Positions 1-7,789 of a stretch of 33,104 nucleotides of DNA are shown here, piece by piece; within the stretch, counting starts at the first letter, position 1, and the number at the start of each line of letters is the position of its first letter. The notes below the pieces were generated by a model. The model was not told the DNA's origin, searched no databases, and worked only from the letters and a program-made list of their open reading frames with translations. Source of the stretch: an uncultured Oscillospiraceae bacterium (GTDB lineage Bacteria > Bacillota > Clostridia > Oscillospirales > Oscillospiraceae); assembly GCA_947629775.1 (NCBI GenBank), contig CANRFA010000015.1, forward strand, positions 1 to 33,104, read 5' to 3'. The translations under genes and the position numbers were made by a program.

Positions 1-308
1 GCCGGCGGAACGGCGCGGGGATTCAGCGTCCGGGAGACCAGCCGCAGGGACAGGGGGCTTCCCAGGGCGAGCTCCAGGGAGTACGCCAGGACAAATTCGG
101 TCAGCACCACGGTCCAGATGGGCACGGCGCGGCCCAGCAGGGAGACGCCGCCCATGGCGCGGATGGCGGCCAGAACAGTGGGGGCTCCGGTGGCGGCCAG
201 GAAGGTCTCTCCGTGGAGGACATAGAGGCTGTAGAAGACATAGGTGTGAACGGTGATCAGGACGGTGAGAAAGGCGAAGAGCATGCGTTGCCCTCGGGTG
301 TGTGGCAT
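1..308 (-). CDS. Small membrane protein, DUF2798-like (partial, C-terminus off the left edge)
   Basis: Reading the minus strand from ATG at 308 gives an open frame of 102 codons that runs off the window. It begins MPHTRGQRMLF and has a hydrophobic helix at about residues 9-30 and a second hydrophobic stretch near residues 50-75, ending in SRTLNPR-like residues. The pattern (basic start MPxTxxQR, first helix, a polar loop, then a second helix with LE) resembles the small integral membrane proteins of the DUF2798 type found in Firmicutes; this is from memory of the family and not a search. A GAGG ribosome site precedes the ATG by about 9 bases. No function is known. Because the end is missing, total length and downstream partner genes cannot be judged. 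Confidence 0.6.
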   Translation of the reverse strand, partial: MPHTRGQRMLFAFLTVLITVHTYVFYSLYVLHGETFLAATGAPTVLAAIRAMGGVSLLGRAVPIWTVVLTEFVLAYSLELALGSPLSLRLVSRTLNPRAVPP

Positions 309-464
309 GAAAAGGACCTCGTTTCCGTTGAATTTTGCGAAAAAGAGAGGCTCATGGGCCCCAGGACAGGCGGAGACTGGTCCGGAGCGGGGCTTCGGAA
401 GACGACCTGTCGTCCTGGAGTGTACATGCGCCACTGCAGGTTCGGTTCGGTTGGAACGCCGGTC

Positions 465-494
465 ATTGTACCAGAACCTTCCCGGGAAACGCAA
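465..494 (-). promoter_or_regulatory. Candidate promoter of the left-edge membrane protein
   Basis: On the minus strand a good -10 (TACAAT, 465-470) sits 18 bases from a weak -35 (TTGCGT, 489-494). It lies about 155 bases before the start at 308. The rest of the 309-602 gap shows no gene with a ribosome site; apart from this and the terminator at 603-637 nothing was recognised. Confidence 0.35.
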
Positions 495-602
495 AGGCCA
501 TTGTGACCAAAGTTTCCGCCGGACCCGCATGGGGCAACCTGCACAGAACCGGCGGGAAGCGCTCCGGCGGGACGGGCCCCTTTCCCGGGAGAAGCGGGAC
601 AG

Positions 603-637
603 AAAAACTCCCCCGGCCGCCGGGCGGCGCGGGGGAG
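603..637 (-). terminator. Rho-independent terminator of the esterase/GH3/reductase operon
   Basis: Minus-strand hairpin with a perfect 7-bp outer stem (CTCCCCC 608-614 with GGGGGAG 631-637), a GC-rich inner helix, and a T5 run (AAAAA on the plus strand, 603-607). It lies 15 bases beyond the stop codon of the reductase gene. Confidence 0.85.
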
Positions 638-651
638 CGAACGGACAGAGA

Positions 652-1275
652 TCAGCGAACGAAGTTGGTAAAGACCCGCTGCTCCTGCATGCCGGGGAAG
701 AGGATGCCCTTCTCCTTCCCCGCCTCGAAGCATTTCAGCATCCAGGCCATGTTGGCGCCCAGGACGCGCATCATCTGCAGGCCCTCCCGGTCCTGTTCCA
801 CCTCTTCCGCGGACATGCCGTGGACCATGGTCCAGTAGCTGGAGGAGACCACGGGCATGCCGGAGATGGTAAAGTACTTGCAGAGCCGGTCCAGGGAGGC
901 GGTGGACCCCGCCCGCCGGCAGCTGACCACGGCGGCGCCGGGCTTGCCTGCCAGCTTGTGGCCGCTGGAGTAGAAGAGCCGGTCCAGGAAGTTGGTGAGC
1001 TGGCCGTTGGGTCCGGCGTAGTAGACCGGGGAGCCCACTACCAGGCCGTCGATGGTGTCCAGGCGGGCTGCCACATCGTTGACCAGGTCCTTCTGGACGC
1101 AGACACCCGTAGCGCCGCAGGCGTTGCAGCCCAGGCAGCTCGCGATGGCCTTCGCGCCCAGCCAGAGGATCTCAGCCTCCACCCCGTTTTTCTCCAGGGC
1201 GGCGGCCACTTCCTCCAGGGCGCGGTTGGTGCAGCCCTTTTTGTGGGGGCTGCCGTTGATGAGCAGAACTTTCAT
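652..1275 (-). CDS. Flavodoxin-family NAD(P)H-dependent FMN reductase
   Basis: This 207-residue cytoplasmic protein has the flavodoxin-like fold of NADPH-dependent FMN reductases. The phosphate-binding loop GSPHKKGCTN is at residues 8-17 and a second FMN-contact segment, GSPVYYAGPNG, starts at residue 81. Between them is a cysteine cluster (C47, C50, C53, C59; CLGC...C...C) typical of the 'iron-sulfur flavoprotein-like' branch common in anaerobes, which may carry an Fe-S centre or structural thiols. Likely role: electron transfer or reduction of quinones/xenobiotics; the true substrate cannot be read. The start is set by AAGGAGG eight bases before the ATG. It follows the GH3 gene by 85 bases on the same strand with no terminator between them and ends just before a strong terminator, so it is probably the last gene of the operon starting at the esterase. 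Confidence 0.9.
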   Translation of the reverse strand: MKVLLINGSPHKKGCTNRALEEVAAALEKNGVEAEILWLGAKAIASCLGCNACGATGVCVQKDLVNDVAARLDTIDGLVVGSPVYYAGPNGQLTNFLDRLFYSSGHKLAGKPGAAVVSCRRAGSTASLDRLCKYFTISGMPVVSSSYWTMVHGMSAEEVEQDREGLQMMRVLGANMAWMLKCFEAGKEKGILFPGMQEQRVFTNFVR

Positions 1276-1360
1276 AATGGAATCCTCCTTAAGGTTGTGG
1301 TTCAGGGTCCGAAAAGGACCCGGGATTGTCTCCGGCCCGAAGGACGGGGGGAAAGGGACG

Positions 1361-3892
1361 TCAGGAACGGAAGAGGACGGCGCGCAGCAGGCGCAGGGCG
1401 CAGGCCTGCAGGTCCGGAAGGGAGAGGGAGAAGCCGTCCGTCTCTTCGCCGGACTCCACGGCGCGGATCAGGTCCTCCCGGTTCCGGTCACAGCCGGGCA
1501 TCTGCACGTCGTTGCCGGCGAAGACGCAGCCCACGGACGAGGAGATGGGCCAGCGGGCGCTCTCCCAGCCGTACGACTCCTGCGAGGTGTTCCAGTCCGT
1601 CATCACGAAGCCGGGAAAGCCCCACTCGTCCCGGGCGAGATCCGTGAGGAGATCCCGGCGGTTGGCGGTGTGGGTGCCATTTATAAGGTTGTACGAGGTC
1701 ATGAGGGCCATGGGCCGGCACTCCCGCAGGGCGATCTCAAAGCCCTTCAGGTAGAGCTCCCGCAGGGTCCGCTCCCCGATGTGGGCGTTGGTGAAGAAGC
1801 GGTTGTCCTCCTGGCTGTTGGCGGCGAAGTGCTTGAGGGTGGCGCCCCGGCCGGGCCGGGACTGGACCCCTCGCACAAGGGCGGCGGCCATCCTGCCGCT
1901 CACCAGGGGATCCTCCGAGAAGTACTCGAAGCACCGTCCGCAGAGGGGATTGCGGTGGAGGTTGAGGGCGGGAGCCAGCCACAGATCCACTCCAAAGGTC
2001 TCCATCTCCCGGCCCACCAGCGCGCCCAGCTCCTCCAGGGCCTCCGGGTTCCAGCTCTGGGCCAGCGCCCACCCGATGGGCAGCGAGGTGCTGTACTGCC
2101 AGTACGTGTCATACGTGCCCTCCGGGTAAGCGGGATCAAAGGGCTTGGACAGATCCCCCAGGACTTCGCCGCCGGCGATGCGCTCCCCGTCCGGTCCCAC
2201 CCGGAAGACGGGAAGCAGGCGCAGGCCGGCGGGGCCGTCCGCCAGCACCAGGGAGGGGATTCCCCGCTCCGGCAGCCCCAGGGTGTATCCGGCGGCGCCG
2301 GGGACCGGCGAAGTTTCTCCGGAGGGAGAGGGCACGCCCACACAGAGGGCGGCCAGTTCCTGGAGGGAGAGCTGGGCCACCAGATCCTCCAGGGAGCAGC
2401 GGCCCTCCCGCACATCCTCCGCGGTGAGAAGGGATTGGATGTCCGTGCGCAGAAGCGGGGGCCGCTCCGGCAGGGCCACCCGGCGCAGCGGAATGGCGGA
2501 GGGATCCAGCGCCAGGCGGGGCACCTCCGGCGGGGCCGGCGGCGCGGCGGAGATGTGGGCGGAACGCTCCTGAACCGGGGCGGGATCCGGGTCCAGCGGG
2601 CGGACCGTCCGCACCGGAATTGTGCGCGCCAGGGTGAGAACGGCAACCGGAACGGTGCTGCGGGAGTGGATGCCCACCCGCAGCTGGTATTCCCCGGCCT
2701 CCAGGATCCAGGCGGACCGGGCGGGAGAGAAGGAGGAGAGGTCATCCGCATGCAGGGTCAGGGTTACGGTTTCCCGCTCCCCCGGGGCCAGCAGACCGGT
2801 CTTGCGGAAGGCCCTCAGGTCCTGGTACGGTTTGGGCAGTTCGCCCGCCGGGGACGAGACGTAGAGCTGAACGGTCTCCTTTCCCGGGCGGGAGCCGGTA
2901 TTGCGGACGGTGACGGGGACCTGGATGCGGTCGCCTTCCACCCGTACCGGCTGGGGTTCCAGGGAGAAGGAGGTGCAGGAGAGGCCATACCCGAAGGGAT
3001 AGAGGGGTTCCACCCCGAAGGTGTCCCCGAAGGTATCGTAGTAGCGATAGCCAACATAGAGGCCCTCTTCGTAGAATTCGTCGTCCAGGTTGCCGTTGTT
3101 GTGGCTGAAGGTGGCAGCGGAGGGGCAGTCCTCGTAGCGGGCGGGCCAGGAGTCCGTCAGGCGGCCGGAGGGACAGACGGCTCCGGTAAGCACGTCCGCC
3201 AGGGCCAGTCCGCCGGAGGCGCCCAGCTGGCTCATGAGGACGAGGGCGGAGAGGCCGGGGATGGCCGTGATCTCGGAGAGATCCATGACGCCCCCGATGT
3301 TCAGCACCACGACCAGATTGCGGTACGCCTTTCCCAGCTGCTCCAGTTGGGCTCTTTCCTCCTCGTAGAGGAGGTAATCTCCCCGCCGGTTCCAGCGGTC
3401 CGCCCCCTCGCCGGAGACCCGGGAGAGAACATAGACGGCGGTCTCCGTTCCGGAGCCGGCGATGTCTTCCTCCAGGATGGGAACGGGGGCCGGAATGGAG
3501 AAGGGATCATAGAAGGAGGCCAGGAAATCGTCATAGCCGTGTTCCTCGGCCTTGCGGGCAATGAGGAGTTTCCAGTCCTCCCGGGCTCTGCGGTCACGGG
3601 CCTGCTGGCGGTCCAGCCAGGGCCGGGTGGTGATGGTGAAGCCGGCGTCCTCCAGCCCGTCCTCCACGCTCCAGGACGCGCGGGCGTTGACTTCGCCGGA
3701 GCCGGTGCCGCCCCGTACGGTGCCGCGGGCCCCGTTGCCGTAGAGGGCCAGGGGACCGGGGGCGGTCAGAGGCAGAACGCCCCGGTTCTCCAGCAGGACC
3801 ACGCACTCTCCCGCCACCCGGCGGGCCAGGGCGCTGTGCTCCGCTTCCCAGGGGGCGGGATCCGGGCTGCGGGACGCGAGAAACCGGGCCAT
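1361..3892 (-). CDS. Beta-glucosidase-type glycoside hydrolase family 3, domain-swapped order
   Basis: Predicted cytoplasmic GH3 exo-glycosidase of 843 residues, no signal peptide. The order is reversed relative to most GH3 enzymes. First comes the alpha/beta sandwich (about residues 28-330, beginning VVLLENRGVLPL and ending YPFGYGLS). A fibronectin-III-like domain follows (about 330-430), then a proline-rich linker (about 445-475). The catalytic TIM barrel is last (about 500-843). The nucleophile is Asp766 in VMTDW, preceded by barrel motifs LKHFAANSQE and MTSYNLINGTH. The same reversed order is known for a few beta-glucosidases of Ruminococcus albus and Butyrivibrio. The start ATG at 3892 has GGAG nearby and is four bases after the esterase stop; a longer frame upstream would overlap the esterase. 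Coupled expression with an esterase suggests removal of sugars from acylated plant glycosides. Exact sugar specificity is not visible. Confidence 0.93.
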   Translation of the reverse strand: MARFLASRSPDPAPWEAEHSALARRVAGECVVLLENRGVLPLTAPGPLALYGNGARGTVRGGTGSGEVNARASWSVEDGLEDAGFTITTRPWLDRQQARDRRAREDWKLLIARKAEEHGYDDFLASFYDPFSIPAPVPILEEDIAGSGTETAVYVLSRVSGEGADRWNRRGDYLLYEEERAQLEQLGKAYRNLVVVLNIGGVMDLSEITAIPGLSALVLMSQLGASGGLALADVLTGAVCPSGRLTDSWPARYEDCPSAATFSHNNGNLDDEFYEEGLYVGYRYYDTFGDTFGVEPLYPFGYGLSCTSFSLEPQPVRVEGDRIQVPVTVRNTGSRPGKETVQLYVSSPAGELPKPYQDLRAFRKTGLLAPGERETVTLTLHADDLSSFSPARSAWILEAGEYQLRVGIHSRSTVPVAVLTLARTIPVRTVRPLDPDPAPVQERSAHISAAPPAPPEVPRLALDPSAIPLRRVALPERPPLLRTDIQSLLTAEDVREGRCSLEDLVAQLSLQELAALCVGVPSPSGETSPVPGAAGYTLGLPERGIPSLVLADGPAGLRLLPVFRVGPDGERIAGGEVLGDLSKPFDPAYPEGTYDTYWQYSTSLPIGWALAQSWNPEALEELGALVGREMETFGVDLWLAPALNLHRNPLCGRCFEYFSEDPLVSGRMAAALVRGVQSRPGRGATLKHFAANSQEDNRFFTNAHIGERTLRELYLKGFEIALRECRPMALMTSYNLINGTHTANRRDLLTDLARDEWGFPGFVMTDWNTSQESYGWESARWPISSSVGCVFAGNDVQMPGCDRNREDLIRAVESGEETDGFSLSLPDLQACALRLLRAVLFRS

Positions 3893-3896
3893 ATCT

Positions 3897-4811
3897 TCAC
3901 TCCTTCCCGGAAGCGGCAGGCAGGAAGCGGCGGAAGAAGTCGCACTCCTCGTCGTTGCACAGCCGGGCCTCCTCCAGCCGCATGTCACAGTGGAAGACGT
4001 GGTTCAGAGGGCGCGCCGGCGTGCCGTAGAAGCGGGCGATGTGGGGCACCTCCAGTTCCGCCAGCCGCGCGGACAGGATGGGGACCTGGGCCTTCAGAAA
4101 GTCCCCGTTGGCGGTCATGAGGAAGCTGGGCGGGAAGGCGGGGGTCATATGGCGGAGCACCTGGATGAGGAACTCCTCCCGCTTCGTTCCCCCTTCCGGG
4201 AGAAAGTCCGCCAGCAGCTGCTGCGTGAAGGGACGGGTTTTCGGGGAGCCGGGCTCCAGGGAGATGTCATAGTTTCCGCAGTTGAGGGCGAGAGCGGTGG
4301 GTGCGAAGCCGGCAGGAGGCGCGAAGTCGTATTCCGCGGCGTAAGCCGGATTCGTACAGATGCAGGCGTAGAGGCTCAGCAGGTGGGCGCCGGCGGAGTC
4401 TCCCACGGCGAAGACGTGGTCCGTATCCAGGGCCAGCTCCTCCCCGTGGTCCAGAATCCAGCGGACCACCAGGTTCGTATCCTCCAGCGGGGCGGGATAT
4501 TTGTGCTCCGGCGCCAGCCGGTAGGTGAAGTTGACCACCGCGAAGCCCCGCTGGGCCAGGCTCATGCAGTAGTACTGGTAGCGCTCCTTGTCCCCGTAGA
4601 CCCAGCCGCCGCCGTGTACGCTGAAGAGGACCGGCAGCTTCTGCCCCCCTGCGCTCCGGGGCCGGTAGAGGTCCAGGGACTGGCAGGCCGGATCCGGCCC
4701 GTAGGGGATGTCGTCCAGGCGGACGATGTCCGCCGGGGTGGTGAGACCGGCGTCCCGGATATCGTCGTTGCGTTTCGCGTCCATACGCATGAAGTCGCTG
4801 GCTTCGGACAT
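3897..4811 (-). CDS. Alpha/beta-hydrolase esterase (HSL-like, carboxylesterase)
   Basis: A 304-residue cytoplasmic esterase. The oxyanion-hole motif HGGGW is at 66-70, the nucleophile elbow GDSAG has Ser139, the acid is probably Asp237 in TANGDF, and the base His271 is in NHVFH. This set defines the hormone-sensitive-lipase-like branch of alpha/beta hydrolases, which act on short acyl or acetyl esters. YRLAPEHKYPAP (about 97-108) is a family hallmark. It is the first gene after a consensus promoter (4880-4908) and is separated from the GH3 gene by four bases, so the two are almost certainly co-translated. The pairing suggests deacylation followed by glycoside cleavage of imported oligosaccharides or plant conjugates; that is inference. 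The start is supported by an AGAGGG ribosome site. Confidence 0.92.
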   Translation of the reverse strand: MSEASDFMRMDAKRNDDIRDAGLTTPADIVRLDDIPYGPDPACQSLDLYRPRSAGGQKLPVLFSVHGGGWVYGDKERYQYYCMSLAQRGFAVVNFTYRLAPEHKYPAPLEDTNLVVRWILDHGEELALDTDHVFAVGDSAGAHLLSLYACICTNPAYAAEYDFAPPAGFAPTALALNCGNYDISLEPGSPKTRPFTQQLLADFLPEGGTKREEFLIQVLRHMTPAFPPSFLMTANGDFLKAQVPILSARLAELEVPHIARFYGTPARPLNHVFHCDMRLEEARLCNDEECDFFRRFLPAASGKE

Positions 4812-4879
4812 GGGAAATCCCTCTCTTTCAGACCTTCCCGGGCGGACCGCGCCGGGCCGGGAAGGACAGCTCTCCGCCC

Positions 4880-4908
4880 ATCATACCGCGCCGGGCAGGG
4901 AAAGTCAA
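4880..4908 (-). promoter_or_regulatory. Sigma-A type promoter of the esterase-GH3-reductase operon
   Basis: Minus strand: -35 TTGACT (4903-4908), 17-base spacer, -10 TATGAT (4880-4885), 69 bases before the esterase start. Five of six bases match consensus in each box. Confidence 0.8.
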
Positions 4909-4937
4909 AGAGGATTTTCCCTGGGAGACCGGAACAG

Positions 4938-4973
4938 AAAAACCGGGCGGCGCCCATGGAGGGAGCCGCCCGG
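4938..4973 (-). terminator. Rho-independent terminator after the CmpB-like gene
   Basis: Minus-strand hairpin: perfect 9-bp stem (GCCGCCCGG 4965-4973 with CCGGGCGGC 4943-4951) followed by T5 (plus-strand A5, 4938-4942). It separates the membrane-protein/LacI unit from the esterase operon promoter. Confidence 0.85.
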
Positions 4974-4997
4974 AAATCCGGTGGAAGAGGGAAGGAG

Positions 4998-5537
4998 TTA
5001 CAGCCCCTTCAGAAGGTAGCCCTGGACGATGTCCGCCACGAAGAGCAGGCAGAGAAGGCCGCTTACGAGGCGGAAGCCCCTGGGGAAGCGGTCCAGCAGG
5101 CGGACCAGAAGGGGAATCAGAAAAAAGACGACCACGAGGCCTGCGGTGGAGAAGAGAAGGATGGAGCGGGCGCAGATGAAGCCCCCTACGTTCCCCCAGT
5201 TCCAGATCTCCACGTTGTAGTCCCAGAGGCGAAGGCCGTCAAAGAAGGTGAAGAGAACCCAGCCGGTGACCAGCTCCAGCAGTCCCGTGGAGATCCCGCT
5301 GGCGAGAAACACCAGGACGGGCCGGCGGCGCAGCCTCCAGGCGCAGAGAAAAATCAGGAGGAACCCGAAGCCGTAGATGGGGAGCCAGGGGCCGAGGCCC
5401 TGGCCCCGGCGGATGAACTGCCCCTGGTCCAGGCGGTAGAACAGCGTTTCGTAGATCCAGCCCAGCACAGCTCCTGCCACGAAGAGGGCGGGGAGCAGGG
5501 AGAGGGCGGTGGAGCGGGACAGAGATTGCGTCTGCAT
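4998..5537 (-). CDS. Integral membrane protein, 'ABC-transporter type IV' CmpB-like (PF06541-type)
   Basis: A 179-residue protein with about four to five hydrophobic helices. Conserved-looking signatures are GWIYET at 26-31, RRGQGLGPWLPIYGFG at about 43-58, a glycine/leucine helix GLLELVTGW, a tryptophan-rich RLWDYN...WNWGN block, and GGFICARSIL. These match the small membrane-protein family annotated as putative ABC-transporter type IV, whose function is not established; no ATPase partner is adjacent. The start is chosen from GGAG about 10 bases before the ATG. It lies 129 bases downstream of the LacI gene without a visible promoter or terminator between them, so it may be co-transcribed with it, and it ends at a strong terminator. 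Confidence 0.85.
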   Translation of the reverse strand: MQTQSLSRSTALSLLPALFVAGAVLGWIYETLFYRLDQGQFIRRGQGLGPWLPIYGFGFLLIFLCAWRLRRRPVLVFLASGISTGLLELVTGWVLFTFFDGLRLWDYNVEIWNWGNVGGFICARSILLFSTAGLVVVFFLIPLLVRLLDRFPRGFRLVSGLLCLLFVADIVQGYLLKGL

Positions 5538-5666
5538 GGGAAGCGTCTCCAGTCAGGAAAAGCGGGCAGAGGGGAACGGAAAAGCCGCGGCAGCGGACCG
5601 GAACAAAAGACCTGGACAGGCCGGCTGCAGCGGGTCCGGTTTGTGACGGCGCAGCGGGAAGAGGCA

Positions 5667-6674
5667 TCAGGGAAGGCTGTCCCGGAAGCAGACCAGAGGG
5701 TCCAGCTCCTTGTGGATCGGTTTCTCCGGAGAACTTTGAAGCAGGGTGTCCAGCGTGCGCGCCGCGATGGCGTCCAGGGTATCCGGGAAGGAGACCGAGG
5801 TGAGGGAGGGGTGGAGAGAGGCCAGCAGTTCCTCTCCATAGCCGCCCAGCACCAGAACGGCGGCCTCGCCGGGAACGGAGATGCCCCGGCGAAGCAGGGC
5901 GTGCACGGCGCCCCGGGCCATGAGATCCGAGGTAAAGCAGAGAACCGGCGGCCGGTCGTCCAGCACCCGCCAGTGCTCCGCGGCCAGGGCGCCGCCGGCC
6001 AGCGTGCAGGGGGCGGAGAGCGTCCAGCGGGGTTCCACCCGGATGCCGTACCGGGAGCAGGCGTCCCGGAAGGCCTCCGCCCGGTGGCTGAGGCCCAGCC
6101 AGGGCTCCTGGGGCTGTACCAGCGCGCAGGTGTTCAGACTGCGGTCCCGGAGGACGCGGGCGGCCTCTTCCGCCATCCGCTCCGGGCTGACGCCCACCGT
6201 GGAGAAGCGGCTGGGGAGGGATTCCAGCAGCAGGACGGGAACCGGCAGGTCCAGGGACTCCAGCAGGTCTCCGTCCGCACGCGTGCCGGCCGCCAGCAGC
6301 AGGGCGTCGTAATGGCCCTTGCGGACCGGGACGAGGGATTCCTCCAGGCGTCCGGGCAGGAAGGGGTGCAGGTGGAGCTCGCAGTCCGGTCTGCGCTCGA
6401 CGACGGCCCGGCCCAGGCCGTTGAGGTGAAGCCCCAGCAGATCCGGCCGCCAGTTCAGAGGCCAGCAGACCCCGATCCGTGCCCGGGCGGTGGCGCTGCC
6501 CCGCAGCAGGCGGGCGTTGTGGTTGGGGACATAGTGCAGCTGCTCCATGGCGTCCAGGACCCGCCGGGCGGTTTCCTGAGAGATCCGCCGCTGTCCGGTC
6601 TTGCCGTTGGCCACGATGGAGGCGGTGGTGATGGATACTTTGGCGAGCTGAGCGACGTCGCGCAGAGTGGCCAT
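5667..6674 (-). CDS. LacI/GalR-family transcriptional regulator
   Basis: A 335-residue regulator. The N-terminal helix-turn-helix spans about residues 3-50 (TLRDVAQLAKVSITTAS, then RRISQETARRVLDAMEQLHYVPN with the hinge helix), followed by a periplasmic-binding-protein-like effector domain. The family represses carbohydrate genes and is released by a sugar or sugar phosphate. The start ATG at 6674 follows AAGGAGG and lies 52 bases after a near-perfect promoter; the open frame continues upstream but contains the promoter, so longer starts are rejected. Likely targets are itself, the CmpB-like gene or the nearby esterase-GH3 operon; the effector cannot be deduced. The effector domain is somewhat divergent (LLGLHLNGLGRAVV in place of the usual first-strand motifs). 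Confidence 0.93.
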   Translation of the reverse strand: MATLRDVAQLAKVSITTASIVANGKTGQRRISQETARRVLDAMEQLHYVPNHNARLLRGSATARARIGVCWPLNWRPDLLGLHLNGLGRAVVERRPDCELHLHPFLPGRLEESLVPVRKGHYDALLLAAGTRADGDLLESLDLPVPVLLLESLPSRFSTVGVSPERMAEEAARVLRDRSLNTCALVQPQEPWLGLSHRAEAFRDACSRYGIRVEPRWTLSAPCTLAGGALAAEHWRVLDDRPPVLCFTSDLMARGAVHALLRRGISVPGEAAVLVLGGYGEELLASLHPSLTSVSFPDTLDAIAARTLDTLLQSSPEKPIHKELDPLVCFRDSLP

Positions 6675-6725
6675 GGGGTCCTCCTCCTTTCGAAGACGGC
6701 CGGGGATGGTCTGCGTGTTGCTGTG

Positions 6726-6755
6726 ATTATAGACCGGAAAATGCACATGTGTCAA
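6726..6755 (-). promoter_or_regulatory. Consensus promoter of the LacI-family gene
   Basis: Minus strand: -35 TTGACA (6750-6755), 18-base spacer, -10 TATAAT (6726-6731), both perfect. An 8-bp palindrome CACATGTG (6744-6751) overlaps the -35 box and is a candidate autoregulatory site. Confidence 0.85.
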
Positions 6756-6842
6756 CTGGAGAAGACCGGAAAAAGCCGGAAAACGGCGTGCTTTTGCAGA
6801 GAAAGCGGGGGAGAATGCGTGAAATCGGCAGCCGAAATCTGC

Positions 6843-6856
6843 GTGTGCGCGCACAC
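6843..6856. repeat. Perfect 14-bp palindrome, candidate operator
   Basis: GTGTGCGCGCACAC is its own reverse complement, has the central CG usual for LacI-family operators, and sits in the divergent region between the LacI gene and the nitroreductase. It is about 90 bases upstream of the LacI -35 and 108 upstream of the nitroreductase -35. Which protein binds it is unknown. Confidence 0.4.
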
Positions 6857-6963
6857 AGCGGGAAAGGGGAAGAGGAGGAGAGACGGCGGCCGGAGGGGCC
6901 CGGGAAGGAGGAAGGGGCCATCGCGGCGGCGGATCGTAAGAAGAATTTAAGGAAGTGCGGAGA

Positions 6964-6992
6964 TTGACGGGTCTTCGCCTTTCTGGTATGAT
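6964..6992 (+). promoter_or_regulatory. Promoter of the nitroreductase gene
   Basis: -35 TTGACG (6964-6969), 17-base spacer, -10 TATGAT (6987-6992), 37 bases before the start codon at 7030. Confidence 0.8.
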
Positions 6993-7029
6993 GAGAGCAG
7001 AGAATGTCATCTGGAAAAGGGGATTTGCC

Positions 7030-7698
7030 ATGACGGATCTGCTGCAGGCGATGAAGGATCGCCACTCGGTGCGTTCCTATCTGATCCGCCCCATCGAGGG
7101 GACCAAGGCGGCGCTGCTGTACAAGGCGGTGCAGGAGAGCAACCGGGAGAGCGGGCTGCACATTCAGCTGATGCTGAACGAACCGAAGGCCTTTTCCGGC
7201 CGGCTGGCCCGCTACGGCAGCTTTCATAATGTGAACAGCTACTTCGCCATCGTGGCGAAGGACGGCATGGAGGAGGCCGTGGGCTACTACGGGGAGAAAC
7301 TGGTGCTCCTGGCCCAGCGCCTGCGGCTCAACACCTGCTGGGTGGCGGTGACCTACAGCAGACGGAAGGTGCCCTGCGAGTGCGCCCCCGGGGAGAAGCT
7401 GCGGATTGTGATCGCGGTGGGGTACGGGGAAACCCAGGGAGTGCCCCACAAGGAAAAGGATCGGCTGATTACGGACATGTACCGCACCCAGGGGGATATC
7501 CCGGACTGGTTCCGGGTGGGCATGGAGGCCGCGATGCTGGCTCCCACGGCCCTCAACCAGCAGAAGTTCCGCTTTTACCTCCGGGGAAACACCGTGCGGG
7601 CCAAAGCCCTGCCCGGCCCGTATACGAAGATCGACCTGGGCATTGTCAAGTGCCACTTCGAACTGGCGGCAGGGAAGGAGAACTTCAGCTGGGTGTGA
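7030..7698 (+). CDS. Nitroreductase-family flavoprotein (TM1586-like)
   Basis: A 222-residue protein beginning with the nitroreductase signature RHSVRSYLIRPI at residues 11-22, followed by a fold in which two half-domains of FMN-binding character can be seen: the central VGYYGEKLVLLAQRLRLNTCWV segment and the late AAMLAPTALNQQKF segment that contacts FMN in this family. It most resembles the putative TM1586-type nitroreductases common in anaerobes. Likely role: FMN-dependent reduction of an unknown substrate using NAD(P)H. The ATG at 7030 is preferred over upstream in-frame starts because those lie within the promoter (6964-6992); AAAAGGGG is positioned as ribosome site. It is divergent from the LacI-family gene and may be under its control. 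Confidence 0.88.
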   Translation: MTDLLQAMKDRHSVRSYLIRPIEGTKAALLYKAVQESNRESGLHIQLMLNEPKAFSGRLARYGSFHNVNSYFAIVAKDGMEEAVGYYGEKLVLLAQRLRLNTCWVAVTYSRRKVPCECAPGEKLRIVIAVGYGETQGVPHKEKDRLITDMYRTQGDIPDWFRVGMEAAMLAPTALNQQKFRFYLRGNTVRAKALPGPYTKIDLGIVKCHFELAAGKENFSWV

Positions 7699-7734
7699 AT
7701 CGCAGCCCCGGAAGGGGGATGGAGTCGAAATCAG

Positions 7735-7763
7735 TTGCCACCGGGCCGCTCTTCTGGTAGAAT
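7735..7763 (+). promoter_or_regulatory. Promoter of the acidic-repeat orphan gene
   Basis: -35 TTGCCA (7735-7740), 17-base spacer, -10 TAGAAT (7758-7763), 26 bases before the ATG at 7790. Confidence 0.75.
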
Positions 7764-7789
7764 AACCGGGAGAGCACCGGAGGGACCGG

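Noticed and set aside
1305-1321. Hairpin GGGTCC/GGACCC between GH3 and reductase genes as a terminator
   Set aside because: No T run on either strand; short stem of 6 bp. The genes are more likely co-transcribed.
1052-4120. Plus-strand open frame of about 1020 codons opposite the GH3 and esterase genes
   Set aside because: High GC suppresses stop codons; the translation is low-complexity Gly/Arg/Ala-rich without motifs, while the minus strand encodes clear enzymes.
3990-6950. Plus-strand open frame of about 990 codons opposite esterase, CmpB-like and LacI genes
   Set aside because: Same shadow effect; no ribosome site or domain pattern, and it crosses two terminators and two promoters of the opposite strand.
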